Shown in pieces: positions 8,058-15,887 of a DNA stretch of 35,843 nt; within the stretch, counting starts at the first letter, position 1, and every line of letters begins with the position of its first letter. The notes under the pieces are model-generated. The model was not told the DNA's origin and searched no databases. It saw only the letters and a list, made by a program, of their open reading frames with translations. A program made the translations under genes and the position numbers. Origin of the DNA: Saprospiraceae bacterium (GTDB lineage Bacteria > Bacteroidota > Bacteroidia > Chitinophagales > Saprospiraceae); assembly GCA_020631405.1 (NCBI GenBank), contig JAHDHH010000043.1, positions 1 through 35,843 on the forward strand, written 5' to 3'.

Positions 8058-10070
8058 ATGTCTAAGATTTTTGGGATACGCATAGTAAATGCTGCCATTA
8101 CCTTTCTAATGGTATTAGATGTATTTGGTCAAATGGACACACATCATTATTGCGGTAGTTCACACTTTAAGTCTAGCGATCATATCTACCAATATAGAAG
8201 TAGTGAATGGATAGATACAATCTATATACCAGTGGTCTTTCACATTTTATATCATGATGAGATTACTGTTTCTGCCGAACAAGTCATATCACAGATTACC
8301 GCCACCAATAACCATCTATTGCAATCAGGCAGTTATGATTTAGGTAGTTCAATCCCAATTAAATTGCAACTCACCATGATAAACCCTGAGGGTCAGCCAA
8401 GCTCAGGAATTGAATATATCCAAAGTGAACAAGTCATCTTTGATACAGATTTTAGCATCCCGATGGATGAAGGCGTCAATACTACTATGAAATATGATAG
8501 CCTAGGAGGATGTAATGCCTGGCCATCAGATAAGTACCTAAATGTGTGGGTTTGTGATTTAGAGACTGGAGTAAAAGGGTTCTCATCTTTCCCAGATCAA
8601 TTCGAAGATGCCCTGGATGGGATTGTCATTGGCAAAGCCTTCTTTGGAACCTTAGGAAGTGGCACCACCTACCCTACATATAGCGAAGGAAAGAGTCTTA
8701 CTCATGAGCTGGGTCATTGGTTAAACCTCAATCATATCTGGGGAGAAGTAGGTTGCGACATTGACGACGGAGTAGAGGATACTCCATCGCAAAATGCTTA
8801 CTACTTTGGCTGTCCTAATTACAAATACTCTTGTAATTCAGAAGATATGCTTGAAAACTTTATGCAGTATACTGATGATACTTGCACCAAGCTATTCACC
8901 GAAGGTCAGAAAACAAGAATGTACAATAGCTTGAATTCCAATACTCAAAGAACCCCCTTCATGTTTGATGAATTATCTGTGATTTCTGGTGCTAGTCTAT
9001 CAAATATGGCAGAACCAGTCAATGTAGGTGTCTATGATCAGAATAATAATTTAGTCAATAACTTTACTGTTGAGTCAAATGGTGAATTTATCAGCCCTTA
9101 CTTACCAGCTGGAACATACATATTGAAAATTGAAGGTCAACCACTAGATAATTATGTATTTAATGGAAATACGGTAACGCTTAATCAATCCAATCCAATT
9201 ACGCTAAAACAAGGTCAACAGACATCTGAAATTACATTATCAACAATACCTACCTTCAACCTTTCTGGAGAGATAGCCGACAACATCACTGGATTCAATA
9301 TCAAAGATATTCAAGTAGACATCTATGACCTAAGTGGAACTCAATTACAATCCACTTTCACTGACGCATCTGGAACTTTCGAATTTGTAGACTTAATAGA
9401 TGGTGAGTATTATATCCAAATCTGGCCTGGTGACAATTATGTGTTTTCACAAGACCAAGGAATTATAGACCATAGTTACGGTTATGGGACATCGCAAAGC
9501 TTTCTATTGAGTAGTATGCAATCTAACCATAGCGTAATTAATCTAGAACCGCAAACTATCTTATCACTCAATATATTAATACTTACTTATACATTTGAAC
9601 AGAATTCTGATATAGTGTTGAGTTGGAACGATATAAGTGATGCAAGATCATATAGTCTAGAAAAATGGGACCCAATTAATGAACAGTTTGAAACCATCAC
9701 AACAACCCAAGAACACACTTACACTTATGCTAAGGAGTCGAATAATCAATTCTCTGAGTTATGGAGAGTAGTTTCAGACAATGCAGTGTATTCTGAAGCG
9801 ATAGTAATAACTTATGAAGCAACTTATCATGTACCTAAAAATAAGTCATATTTGATCAATTCAGGGTCGGAAATTAGTATACATGGCACTCTATACAACT
9901 CAGAGCTTCACTGCTTCAACTCGAACGGGAAAGAAATACCAATACAGGTTGATGTAACTACTCACAATACCAAAGTAATCCAAGCTGATTTTGAGCCTGG
10001 AGTATATTTTGTTCTTCAACTGCTAAATGATGTATTAATCAGTCGTCATACTATTATTGTTTATAGATAA
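8058..10070 (+). CDS. secreted M43-like zinc metalloprotease with T9SS sorting domain
   Basis: 670 residues with an N-terminal signal peptide ending near DVFGQ. The zinc site HELGHWLNLNH (residues 216-226) is the extended HExxHxxGxxH-type metzincin motif, here with Asn at the usual Gly position. Downstream features are typical of family M43 (pappalysin/cytophagalysin): 'VEDTPSQN', paired cysteines, the Met-turn region 'ENFMQYTDDTC' and 'FTEGQKTRM'. Two carboxypeptidase-regulatory-like or SdrD-B-like modules follow (about 325-400 and 400-480; 'GTYILKIEG', 'DGEYYIQIWPGDNY'). The last 70 residues, ending RHTIIVYR, look like a type A T9SS sorting domain. It should be exported across the outer membrane and act on extracellular or surface proteins. 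It is divergent from the giant surface-protein gene across a 260-bp gap, which may mean shared control; that part is inference. Confidence 0.88.
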   Translation: MSKIFGIRIVNAAITFLMVLDVFGQMDTHHYCGSSHFKSSDHIYQYRSSEWIDTIYIPVVFHILYHDEITVSAEQVISQITATNNHLLQSGSYDLGSSIPIKLQLTMINPEGQPSSGIEYIQSEQVIFDTDFSIPMDEGVNTTMKYDSLGGCNAWPSDKYLNVWVCDLETGVKGFSSFPDQFEDALDGIVIGKAFFGTLGSGTTYPTYSEGKSLTHELGHWLNLNHIWGEVGCDIDDGVEDTPSQNAYYFGCPNYKYSCNSEDMLENFMQYTDDTCTKLFTEGQKTRMYNSLNSNTQRTPFMFDELSVISGASLSNMAEPVNVGVYDQNNNLVNNFTVESNGEFISPYLPAGTYILKIEGQPLDNYVFNGNTVTLNQSNPITLKQGQQTSEITLSTIPTFNLSGEIADNITGFNIKDIQVDIYDLSGTQLQSTFTDASGTFEFVDLIDGEYYIQIWPGDNYVFSQDQGIIDHSYGYGTSQSFLLSSMQSNHSVINLEPQTILSLNILILTYTFEQNSDIVLSWNDISDARSYSLEKWDPINEQFETITTTQEHTYTYAKESNNQFSELWRVVSDNAVYSEAIVITYEATYHVPKNKSYLINSGSEISIHGTLYNSELHCFNSNGKEIPIQVDVTTHNTKVIQADFEPGVYFVLQLLNDVLISRHTIIVYR

Positions 10071-10117
10071 TTAACTTATTATCTGTTACTTTGTTACACT
10101 ATTAAAATCAGCTGTTT

Positions 10118-11176
10118 ATGATCATACTTGGTGTAATGAGTGGGAGTTCTTTGGATGGCTTAGACGTTGCACTAATTGATGTGAACGAAACATCTGACGG
10201 AGGGTTAACTGCAGACTATCTGCACTGGCATACCTTTCCTCTTAGTTACCTAAAGAATGATTTGAGTAGGTTGAGCAGTCAAAGTTCTCTCAGAGACTTC
10301 TTACAAATAGAATCTGATTATAGTATTTGGATAGCCGAGCAGATTATTACGTTCTTGGATACTGTCCATATCAAACCAGACTACCTTTCAATACATGGAC
10401 ATACTGTAAGTCATACTCCCGAAAAAGGAATCTCAATCCAACTCAATGTTGGAGGTCTGATCGCAGGAAAGACTGGCATACCTACCATAACGGACTTCAG
10501 AAGAGGAGATATAGCACTTGGAGGTAAGGGTACTCCTCTTACTCCTATCATAGATCAATATTTGTATAGTCAATATGATATGATAGCCAACCTTGGTGGT
10601 ATTTGCAATGTCAGCTACAGCTCAAATGGTCAACAATATGGCTATGATCTGTTTCCTTGCAACCAAGTCAGTAATTTTTATGCTAATAAATATGGCAAAG
10701 ACTATGATAAAGATGGGCAAATAGGAAGTACAGGACGAATGCATGAAGTACTATTCAATGCGCTAACTACGCATAGAATCCTTAATGATATTACCCCTAG
10801 GGCAATAGACAACGAGTGGATAAAAAACAAATTTATTCCTGAGATCGAGTATTTTGATATTAGAAATGAGGATAAACTCTACACCTTTTACCATGCATTT
10901 GCTTACAACCTGATTGAACATGCAGCAAAGCTAAACTCTAACATTGTCTATATATCCGGTGGCGGCATCAAAAATGCATTTCTAAGGTCCATTCTCGCAA
11001 CTAAAGCAGGAGCAAAACAAATCAACCTTCATATTCCTGATGATGAAGAGGTCGATTACAGAGAATGTAAACTTATGGCAGTACTAGCATACCTTCGCGT
11101 AAATAAGAAAACAAACATCCTCCAATCTGTGACTGGAGCTACAAAATCAAGCATCGGAGGAGCTATACATTTATGA
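10118..11176 (+). CDS. anmK: anhydro-N-acetylmuramic acid kinase
   Basis: 352 residues. The N-terminal ATP-binding signature GVMSGSSLDGLDVAL (residues 5-19) is diagnostic of AnmK, and the family motif GHTVSHTPEKG, the QLNVGG stretch and NLGGICNVSY follow in the expected order. DLFPCN and DYDKDGQ lie where the catalytic region of the family is found. The enzyme converts 1,6-anhydro-MurNAc plus ATP to MurNAc-6-phosphate in cytoplasmic recycling of peptidoglycan. The length fits the shorter Bacteroidota forms. Its stop codon overlaps the start of the following SDR gene by 4 bp (ATGA), indicating translational coupling. A C-terminal SGGGIKNAFL motif matches the ASKHA fold second phosphate region. 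Confidence 0.93.
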   Translation: MIILGVMSGSSLDGLDVALIDVNETSDGGLTADYLHWHTFPLSYLKNDLSRLSSQSSLRDFLQIESDYSIWIAEQIITFLDTVHIKPDYLSIHGHTVSHTPEKGISIQLNVGGLIAGKTGIPTITDFRRGDIALGGKGTPLTPIIDQYLYSQYDMIANLGGICNVSYSSNGQQYGYDLFPCNQVSNFYANKYGKDYDKDGQIGSTGRMHEVLFNALTTHRILNDITPRAIDNEWIKNKFIPEIEYFDIRNEDKLYTFYHAFAYNLIEHAAKLNSNIVYISGGGIKNAFLRSILATKAGAKQINLHIPDDEEVDYRECKLMAVLAYLRVNKKTNILQSVTGATKSSIGGAIHL

Positions 11177-12150
11177 AAGAGACATTACTTATAACAGGCG
11201 GTTCTGGTTTCCTTGGAAGGTATATAGTTCAAGAATTCTTGGACAATAGTGATGTTAATATTATTGGGCTGTACAATAGCACCGAACCCGACCTAGACCA
11301 TCCTAGGCTCACATGGAAGCATTGCAACTTGCTCGACTATTTATCTACCGAAGATGTGGTCAAGCTTGCTGACTATGTCATTCATGCTGCGGCAATTGTA
11401 AGTTTTGACCCTAATCAGCAATCAGAGATGCTGGAATTCAATGTCACAAGTACTACTCACATAGTCAATGCTTGTCTCACAAGTGAGGTCAAAAAACTCA
11501 TTCATGTAAGTTCTATATCGGCACTAGGTGCTGAGAAACATGGCGAAATAACCGAAATCATTAAAGACAACCCTCCAGAATACTTTTCTCCTTACGGTCT
11601 GTCAAAGTACAAAAGTGAGCTAGAGGTGTGGAGAGGTGTTGCGGAGGGTTTACAAGCTTGTATTATCAACCCCTCCTTGATTATTGGTGCTGGCGATTGG
11701 AGCAAAGGATCTCCTAACATGATTACTACCGTTGCAGAAGGGATGAAGTACCATCCAACAGGAAGCACTGGCTTCGTCTATGCAAAAGATGTCGCTAGGA
11801 TGATCAACATCCTACTTTGGAACCAAGATGTGTCAGAGAGATTCCTTTGTAGTTGTGCTAATATGTCTTATCAGTCAGTTATGAACTTAGTGGCAGAAGA
11901 ACTAGGTGTAAGCAAACCCACTCAACCTATCACTGATTTTCACATCAAAGCAATTGCAATATGGAATTGGATAAGAAAGCCATTTAGACGCAAGTCTACT
12001 GCAATTATTACAAAAGACAGCCTGATAACTGCTAATACACCACTGACTTATTCAAATCAGAAGACATTAGATAGACTGCAATTTCAATATACACCAATAG
12101 ATATGAGCATACGAGAGATTTGCAAGGAATATCCCCTTACTTCTTCCTAG
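11173..12150 (+). CDS. NAD(P)-dependent epimerase/dehydratase family protein (extended SDR)
   Basis: 325 residues. The N-terminal Rossmann motif TGGSGFLG (TGxxGxxG) binds NAD(P); the 'HAAAIVSF' strand, the 'HVSSISALG' serine region and the catalytic YGLSK (YxxxK) follow in the right order for an extended SDR. The overall pattern is closest to dihydroflavonol-reductase-like or 3-beta-HSD-like bacterial members, whose substrates vary, so no substrate is assigned. Coupled to anmK by a 4-bp overlap. Its 3' end overlaps the 3' end of the opposite-strand permease gene by 14 bp. A C-terminal basic segment (RKPFRRKS) is preceded by a hydrophobic 'IAIWNWI' stretch, possibly membrane-associating. Confidence 0.85.
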   Translation: MKETLLITGGSGFLGRYIVQEFLDNSDVNIIGLYNSTEPDLDHPRLTWKHCNLLDYLSTEDVVKLADYVIHAAAIVSFDPNQQSEMLEFNVTSTTHIVNACLTSEVKKLIHVSSISALGAEKHGEITEIIKDNPPEYFSPYGLSKYKSELEVWRGVAEGLQACIINPSLIIGAGDWSKGSPNMITTVAEGMKYHPTGSTGFVYAKDVARMINILLWNQDVSERFLCSCANMSYQSVMNLVAEELGVSKPTQPITDFHIKAIAIWNWIRKPFRRKSTAIITKDSLITANTPLTYSNQKTLDRLQFQYTPIDMSIREICKEYPLTSS

Positions 12151-13396
12151 GTATTGGCGACCCGTGTGGGTCTGTCTCAGGATAACCCAATTGGGAGTCG
12201 ACCTGTGAAATCAACTCTTCGTTCAAGTGATGCTCAGAGAGGTCAGCTTCATTGTGTACCATTTCAGCATCAATACCCATGGTTGTCGTTTGATATGTTT
12301 CCCAGAGTCTATGAGCTCTTTGCATTCTGTCTGCTTCTGCTTTGCCTTCAGTTGTTAGACCTAATATATGCTGCTGGCTCTCGATGACGAGTTTCTTACT
12401 CTTTAAGTAGGTTAGCACCCTACCTATTCTGAGGTCTGAATGACCCAACCTTTGCGCTACTGCTGAAGCTGTAAAAGCTATCGATGACTTATCTAACAGT
12501 CTTAATACGTCTTCTTGAATGATCCTATTTTGCTCAGAGAATTTGATAATTGCTTTTCGGACCAATCCTTTGGTTGGCGAAAATAACACAGCCAGAAGAT
12601 AGAATCCAGTAGCAACTAAACACATAGCAGGCCCTGGAGTTGTATCAAAAAGGATTGTAATGAAAAACCCAAAAATAGCTGTCAACAATCCCGAAAACCC
12701 AGAGATTAGCAACACATTCTTTAGCTTATCACTTAGCAAGAGTGCTGTTGCCGCAGGTGTAATCAACATAGCAACTACCAAAATAACCCCAGCGGCACTC
12801 AATGAAGCTACAACGGTAATAGACAGCAAAAACATCAAAAAATAATGCAAGGTTTGTACTGAGATACCCATTGCCTCTGCTATTGTAGATTGGAAGGTGC
12901 TGATAAATAAATATCTATACAATACTATCACAGACAATAAGGTATAGACTAGTACTATACTCGTAATAATCAAATCCTCATTTGTCACCCCGAAAATATT
13001 ACCAAAGAGAAAGTGCTGCAAATCCAAATGAACACCATCACTCTTGCTAACCTTACTAATACCGATGACACCAATACTAAACATTGCTGTAAATATTATG
13101 CCTATTGCGGCGTCATTCTTGGTATTGACATTCTGCTGCAGCCAAGAAATACAGATGGCAGTAAGCACACCGGCTACAGTTGCACCAACAAAGAACCCAA
13201 TAGCACTATAGCCAAAGATTAAGAAAGCAAAAAAAACTCCTGGTAATATAGCATGAGATAAAGCATCTCCCAACAAAGACATATTTCTAAGCACAATGAA
13301 ACAGCCAAGCACCCCACACATCAGTCCAACCATCATCGCGACCGCTAGACCTCTAAGAGCCCATGGATATGACATTACTTCTATTATTTCTTGCAT
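12137..13396 (-). CDS. metal ABC transporter permease (ABC-3 family) fused to a DtxR/MntR-like C-terminal domain
   Basis: 419 residues. Residues 1 to about 280 form a multi-span ABC-3 (ZnuB/MntB/TroC-type) permease: 'GVLGCFIVLRNMSLLGDALSHAILPG' split over the first helices is the family signature, and 'AEAMGISVQTLHYFLM' is the coupling-helix region. From about 290 the protein continues as a winged-helix segment (TASAVAQRLGHSDLRIGRVL) and a metal-binding dimerisation segment: RAHRLWE, then HNEADLSEHHL, then DPHGSPIP, all characteristic of DtxR/MntR regulators. Residues equivalent to MntR His77, Glu102 and His103 are kept, with Asp where MntR has Glu99. Likely cargo Mn, Fe or Zn. No ATPase or binding-protein gene lies beside it in this window. 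Such fusions are known in Bacteroidota; whether the tail senses metal or binds DNA is unclear. Confidence 0.88.
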   Translation of the reverse strand: MQEIIEVMSYPWALRGLAVAMMVGLMCGVLGCFIVLRNMSLLGDALSHAILPGVFFAFLIFGYSAIGFFVGATVAGVLTAICISWLQQNVNTKNDAAIGIIFTAMFSIGVIGISKVSKSDGVHLDLQHFLFGNIFGVTNEDLIITSIVLVYTLLSVIVLYRYLFISTFQSTIAEAMGISVQTLHYFLMFLLSITVVASLSAAGVILVVAMLITPAATALLLSDKLKNVLLISGFSGLLTAIFGFFITILFDTTPGPAMCLVATGFYLLAVLFSPTKGLVRKAIIKFSEQNRIIQEDVLRLLDKSSIAFTASAVAQRLGHSDLRIGRVLTYLKSKKLVIESQQHILGLTTEGKAEADRMQRAHRLWETYQTTTMGIDAEMVHNEADLSEHHLNEELISQVDSQLGYPETDPHGSPIPRKK

Positions 13397-13413
13397 TATC
13401 GAATTGTATTATT

Positions 13414-13421
13414 CAAATATA
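13414..13421 (-). promoter_or_regulatory. possible -7 box for the permease-DtxR gene
   Basis: Read on the minus strand this is TATATTTG, a full match to TAnnTTTG, 18 bases before the start codon at 13396. No TTG is found 17-23 bases upstream of it. The gap to the ppx-like gene is only 42 bp, so this box separates the permease gene from the upstream operon. Confidence 0.4.
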
Positions 13422-13438
13422 CTAAATATATTTTTAGA

Positions 13439-14329
13439 CTAGGCTAAATACTTGGCAATGACCCCTTCCTTTAAGGCATAAGGAGATACTAACACTTCGT
13501 CAAATGAGGCCAATCCCAATACATGAACTATAATGGCTAAGCCAACTACAATGTACTTAGCCCGAGTATCAGGAATTAGCTTGTAAGCCAATCTCTCCTC
13601 AAAGTTCATGACCCTTGTTGCTTCAAAAAGTGCAATGATTTCGTCTGTAGTAATTGTGTAAAGTTTAGGTTCTGTAGTCTTCAACTGCCTAGCCAGCACT
13701 TCAAATGTGCCAGCTGCTCCAATTAAGTCAATACTCGAAATAGGCTCTAATTGAGTTTTTAGCTCTGTTAACTCCTCTGAGAGGTAGGTGTAAAGCTCGG
13801 ATAATATAGCGTCTCCTATTGGCTCTTGATTATGAAATAGGTCATGGAGGACGGAGATACCTATCTTAAAACTCTTCTTCCATATTACGTCATTTTTACC
13901 AAGGATAAACTCTACACTGCCACCACCAATGTCCATGACAAGATGATGCTTTGGCTTTGTGTATAATAGCCCTACCCCATTCGCAATGTATTGAGCTTCT
14001 TGATCACCACTAATAATTTGAATTGTTATACCAGTTTGTGCAAATACATCCTTTACAAACTCGTCATTATTACTTGCATTTCGCAATGCCGAAGTCCCAA
14101 AGGCATCAATTGATTCTATATCATCAAAGCCTGATAGAATTTCTTTAAAGTAGGTCAAGGCGGCTATTCCTCTTGCATAAGCTTGGGCACTTATCTTATG
14201 GACTCCACTTTCACCTAGATAGACATACTTACGTTCTTTGTAGAGGACTTTGAAGTCACTCTGTTCAATTGCTACTATTAATAAATGAAATGTATTCGTT
14301 CCTAAATCTATTACTGCCCTTTTTGACAT
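13439..14329 (-). CDS. Ppx/GppA-family phosphatase
   Basis: 296 residues of the ASKHA fold. The first phosphate-binding motif AVIDLGTNTFHLLI lies at the N-terminus and the second, VMDIGGGSVEFILG, in the middle; 'FGTSALRNASN' is the conserved loop of the family. Length corresponds to the N-terminal catalytic unit only, without the HD domain of E. coli Ppx, as is usual in Bacteroidota. Likely reaction: removal of terminal phosphate from polyphosphate or conversion of pppGpp to ppGpp; the sequence does not discriminate between these. Cytoplasmic. It starts 11 bp after the stop of the upstream lipoprotein gene, so the two form an operon driven by the promoter at 14886-14915. Confidence 0.9.
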   Translation of the reverse strand: MSKRAVIDLGTNTFHLLIVAIEQSDFKVLYKERKYVYLGESGVHKISAQAYARGIAALTYFKEILSGFDDIESIDAFGTSALRNASNNDEFVKDVFAQTGITIQIISGDQEAQYIANGVGLLYTKPKHHLVMDIGGGSVEFILGKNDVIWKKSFKIGISVLHDLFHNQEPIGDAILSELYTYLSEELTELKTQLEPISSIDLIGAAGTFEVLARQLKTTEPKLYTITTDEIIALFEATRVMNFEERLAYKLIPDTRAKYIVVGLAIIVHVLGLASFDEVLVSPYALKEGVIAKYLA

Positions 14330-14340
14330 GAATTAGTTCA

Positions 14341-14859
14341 TTATTGTGGGGCTTGTTGCCCACTTGCTTGAAAAGCCTGTTTGATCATAGTCATAAAGAA
14401 GTTTTCTCCTTCCTGACTCATGACATTGGCATATAGAGGAGTCTCGCCATCTACAAATACGTAGAACTTGCACTCCTTACTAAAGTATACATTAGCTTCA
14501 GCAACAATATCTCCTCCGATGTGAAAGAACTGTCTACCAATTGGCTTGCATCCACTAGGAATACTACCTAATGGCGTGGTTGAAATATAATTCAAATTTG
14601 CTCTAATACTGCTAGTTTCATCCTGACTCATACTAAAAGGCAGGTCATGAAATATATAATCTAAATAGGTACATTCATCATATAGCTTAAGCATGAGTTC
14701 CTGTGGGACACTTGGGATCTGAGGCCCACTAGCTGCTGCTTGCACTGGAGCTACTTTTTCTGCAGTTGCATTTGTGGTTGTCTTAGTGTCTCCATTAGTA
14801 CAACTAGACACAAAGACCATCAATAAAGCTATTAAAGAACAGAAATATAAATTTCGCAT
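14341..14859 (-). CDS. small lipoprotein of unknown function
   Basis: 172 residues from the ATG at 14859. I prefer this start to the ATG at 14883 because it gives a normal lipoprotein signal (MRNLYF..., lipobox VSSC) and because the promoter at 14886-14915 would place the transcript start near 14880. After the lipid cysteine comes a low-complexity Thr/Ala/Lys linker, then a small folded domain with two further cysteines ('YDECTYLDYIFHDLPFSMSQ', 'GCKPIGRQFFHIGGD', 'SKECKFYVFVDG'). The pattern suggests a periplasm-facing or surface globular domain. I do not recognise the family. First gene of an operon with the ppx-like phosphatase. Confidence 0.75.
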   Translation of the reverse strand: MRNLYFCSLIALLMVFVSSCTNGDTKTTTNATAEKVAPVQAAASGPQIPSVPQELMLKLYDECTYLDYIFHDLPFSMSQDETSSIRANLNYISTTPLGSIPSGCKPIGRQFFHIGGDIVAEANVYFSKECKFYVFVDGETPLYANVMSQEGENFFMTMIKQAFQASGQQAPQ

Positions 14860-14885
14860 GGGTAGTAATATTAAATTAAGCACGA

Positions 14886-14915
14886 CAAAGATATGTCTAT
14901 TCTTGAGACTTACAA
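14886..14915 (-). promoter_or_regulatory. Bacteroidota-type promoter for the lipoprotein-ppx operon
   Basis: On the minus strand TTG (14915-14913) is followed by 19 bases and TATCTTTG (14893-14886), matching the TTG-N17-23-TAnnTTTG consensus exactly. The predicted transcript start is about 20 bases before the ATG at 14859. Confidence 0.6.
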
Positions 14916-14928
14916 TGCGCTATTAATC

Positions 14929-15531
14929 CTATAGGAAATAGCCAAGTCGTATTACCCAAGAATAACTTAATAAGCCACCAGTGATTAATTCCTCTGATTT
15001 GAAAAACTGAGTGAAAGACCGTTGATATCTTGCAGTCACTCCAAGCTTCGCATTGACCATAAAAGTCGCCCCACACAAAAACCCAACATCACTCTGACTA
15101 AAATTCTCCAAGCTATTAGAAAACAACTCATTATCCGATTGAGCATCAAACAAATAACCATAGGACACTCCAATATGCCCTTGCATACGATAGTAATCTC
15201 CTTCCTCTATGTACCAATCTTTGATATTCGCTATGATTGGCAGCTCGAAATATTTAAGTGTGGTGACGTTTTTATCCAGTGGAGCTCTGAATAATCTTTC
15301 TCGACTGCCTTTCTCATTGTAGGTCATCTCTACTCCTACATCTAGCTTCTCTCTTAACTGATACAGTACTTGGATACCACCATGTAAACCAAACTTATCA
15401 AACCCTGCTAAATTATCTCCTTGTAGCTGGGCTGTACTTAACCCTCCAAACACCTGTGCTGAGAATCCCTGAGCATAGATGATACTCGCATTAATCACGA
15501 TGCAACAAATGAAACTAACAATTGACTTCAT
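14929..15531 (-). CDS. outer-membrane beta-barrel protein, PorT-like family
   Basis: 200 residues with a signal peptide ending near SIIYAQ. The mature part is an alternating pattern of amphipathic strands: 'FGLHGGIQVLYQLREKLDVG', 'LKYFELPIIANI', 'MQGHIGVSYGYLF', 'VGFLCGATFMVNAKLGVTAR' and a C-terminal 'LLSYSWVIRLGYFL' ending in an aromatic-Leu pair. This is the usual look of the small Bacteroidota outer-membrane beta-barrel group (PorT-like, OMP_b-brl_2). The 'ELPIIANI' strand following a charged 'RAPLDKNVTTLKYF' segment is typical of that family. Function within the envelope is unknown. It is divergent from the 15588 gene across a 56-bp gap and not obviously part of the lipoprotein-ppx operon, whose own promoter lies in the gap on its other side. 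Confidence 0.8.
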   Translation of the reverse strand: MKSIVSFICCIVINASIIYAQGFSAQVFGGLSTAQLQGDNLAGFDKFGLHGGIQVLYQLREKLDVGVEMTYNEKGSRERLFRAPLDKNVTTLKYFELPIIANIKDWYIEEGDYYRMQGHIGVSYGYLFDAQSDNELFSNSLENFSQSDVGFLCGATFMVNAKLGVTARYQRSFTQFFKSEELITGGLLSYSWVIRLGYFL

Positions 15532-15562
15532 ATAACTCTAAAATCTATATATAAATATTCAC

Positions 15563-15570
15563 TATATTTG
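15563..15570 (+). promoter_or_regulatory. -7 box that decides the start of the 15588 gene
   Basis: TATATTTG is a full match to TAnnTTTG. Its last base is the G of a GTG at 15570 that would otherwise open the reading frame six codons earlier, so that GTG would lie inside the promoter and not be transcribed. This favours the ATG at 15588. No TTG is seen at the -33 distance. Confidence 0.4.
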
Positions 15571-15587
15571 TGCAAACTCGTATAGGT

Positions 15588-15887
15588 ATGCAATACTCAT
15601 TCACCAAAAGTACTTTAAAAAAGATTGAATCAATCTTTGAAGCTTTAGGTTATACAGTAAGATACGAAAAAGGACAATTCAATTCAGGTTATTGCATGGT
15701 GCAAAATCGTAATATTGTCGTGGTCAATAAGTTTTTCGAACTAAAAGAAAGGATTAGAACACTTAAAGCGGTACTCGCCACGATAGCAATCCCAGCAGAG
15801 ATACAACTTGATCAAAAGGCCGCAAAACTTCTCCAAGCTATTAGATCTGCTGATCTATTTTCTGAACCAGCTGCCATCACTTCTTGA
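15588..15887 (+). CDS. small protein of unknown function coupled to an MBL-fold hydrolase
   Basis: 99 residues from the ATG at 15588. No signal peptide or membrane segment. The sequence has a basic, helical start (MQYSFTKSTLKKIESIFEAL), a beta stretch 'YTVRYEKGQFNSGYCMVQ', the strand 'NIVVVNKFFELKERIRTL' and a C-terminal helix. It looks like a compact alpha/beta cytoplasmic protein; I do not recognise a named family, although it reads as a conserved Bacteroidota protein. Its TGA stop overlaps the TTG start of the following hydrolase gene (TTGA), so the two are very likely co-translated and may work together. Confidence 0.75.
   Translation: MQYSFTKSTLKKIESIFEALGYTVRYEKGQFNSGYCMVQNRNIVVVNKFFELKERIRTLKAVLATIAIPAEIQLDQKAAKLLQAIRSADLFSEPAAITS

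Noticed and set aside
12154-12387. Plus-strand open frame opposite the DtxR-like tail
   Set aside because: The minus-strand frame matches a known metal-regulator domain residue by residue; the plus-strand translation has no recognisable pattern.
15570-15587. GTG start six codons upstream of the 15588 gene
   Set aside because: The GTG overlaps a full TAnnTTTG promoter box, so it would not be in the transcript; the ATG at 15588 is the better choice.
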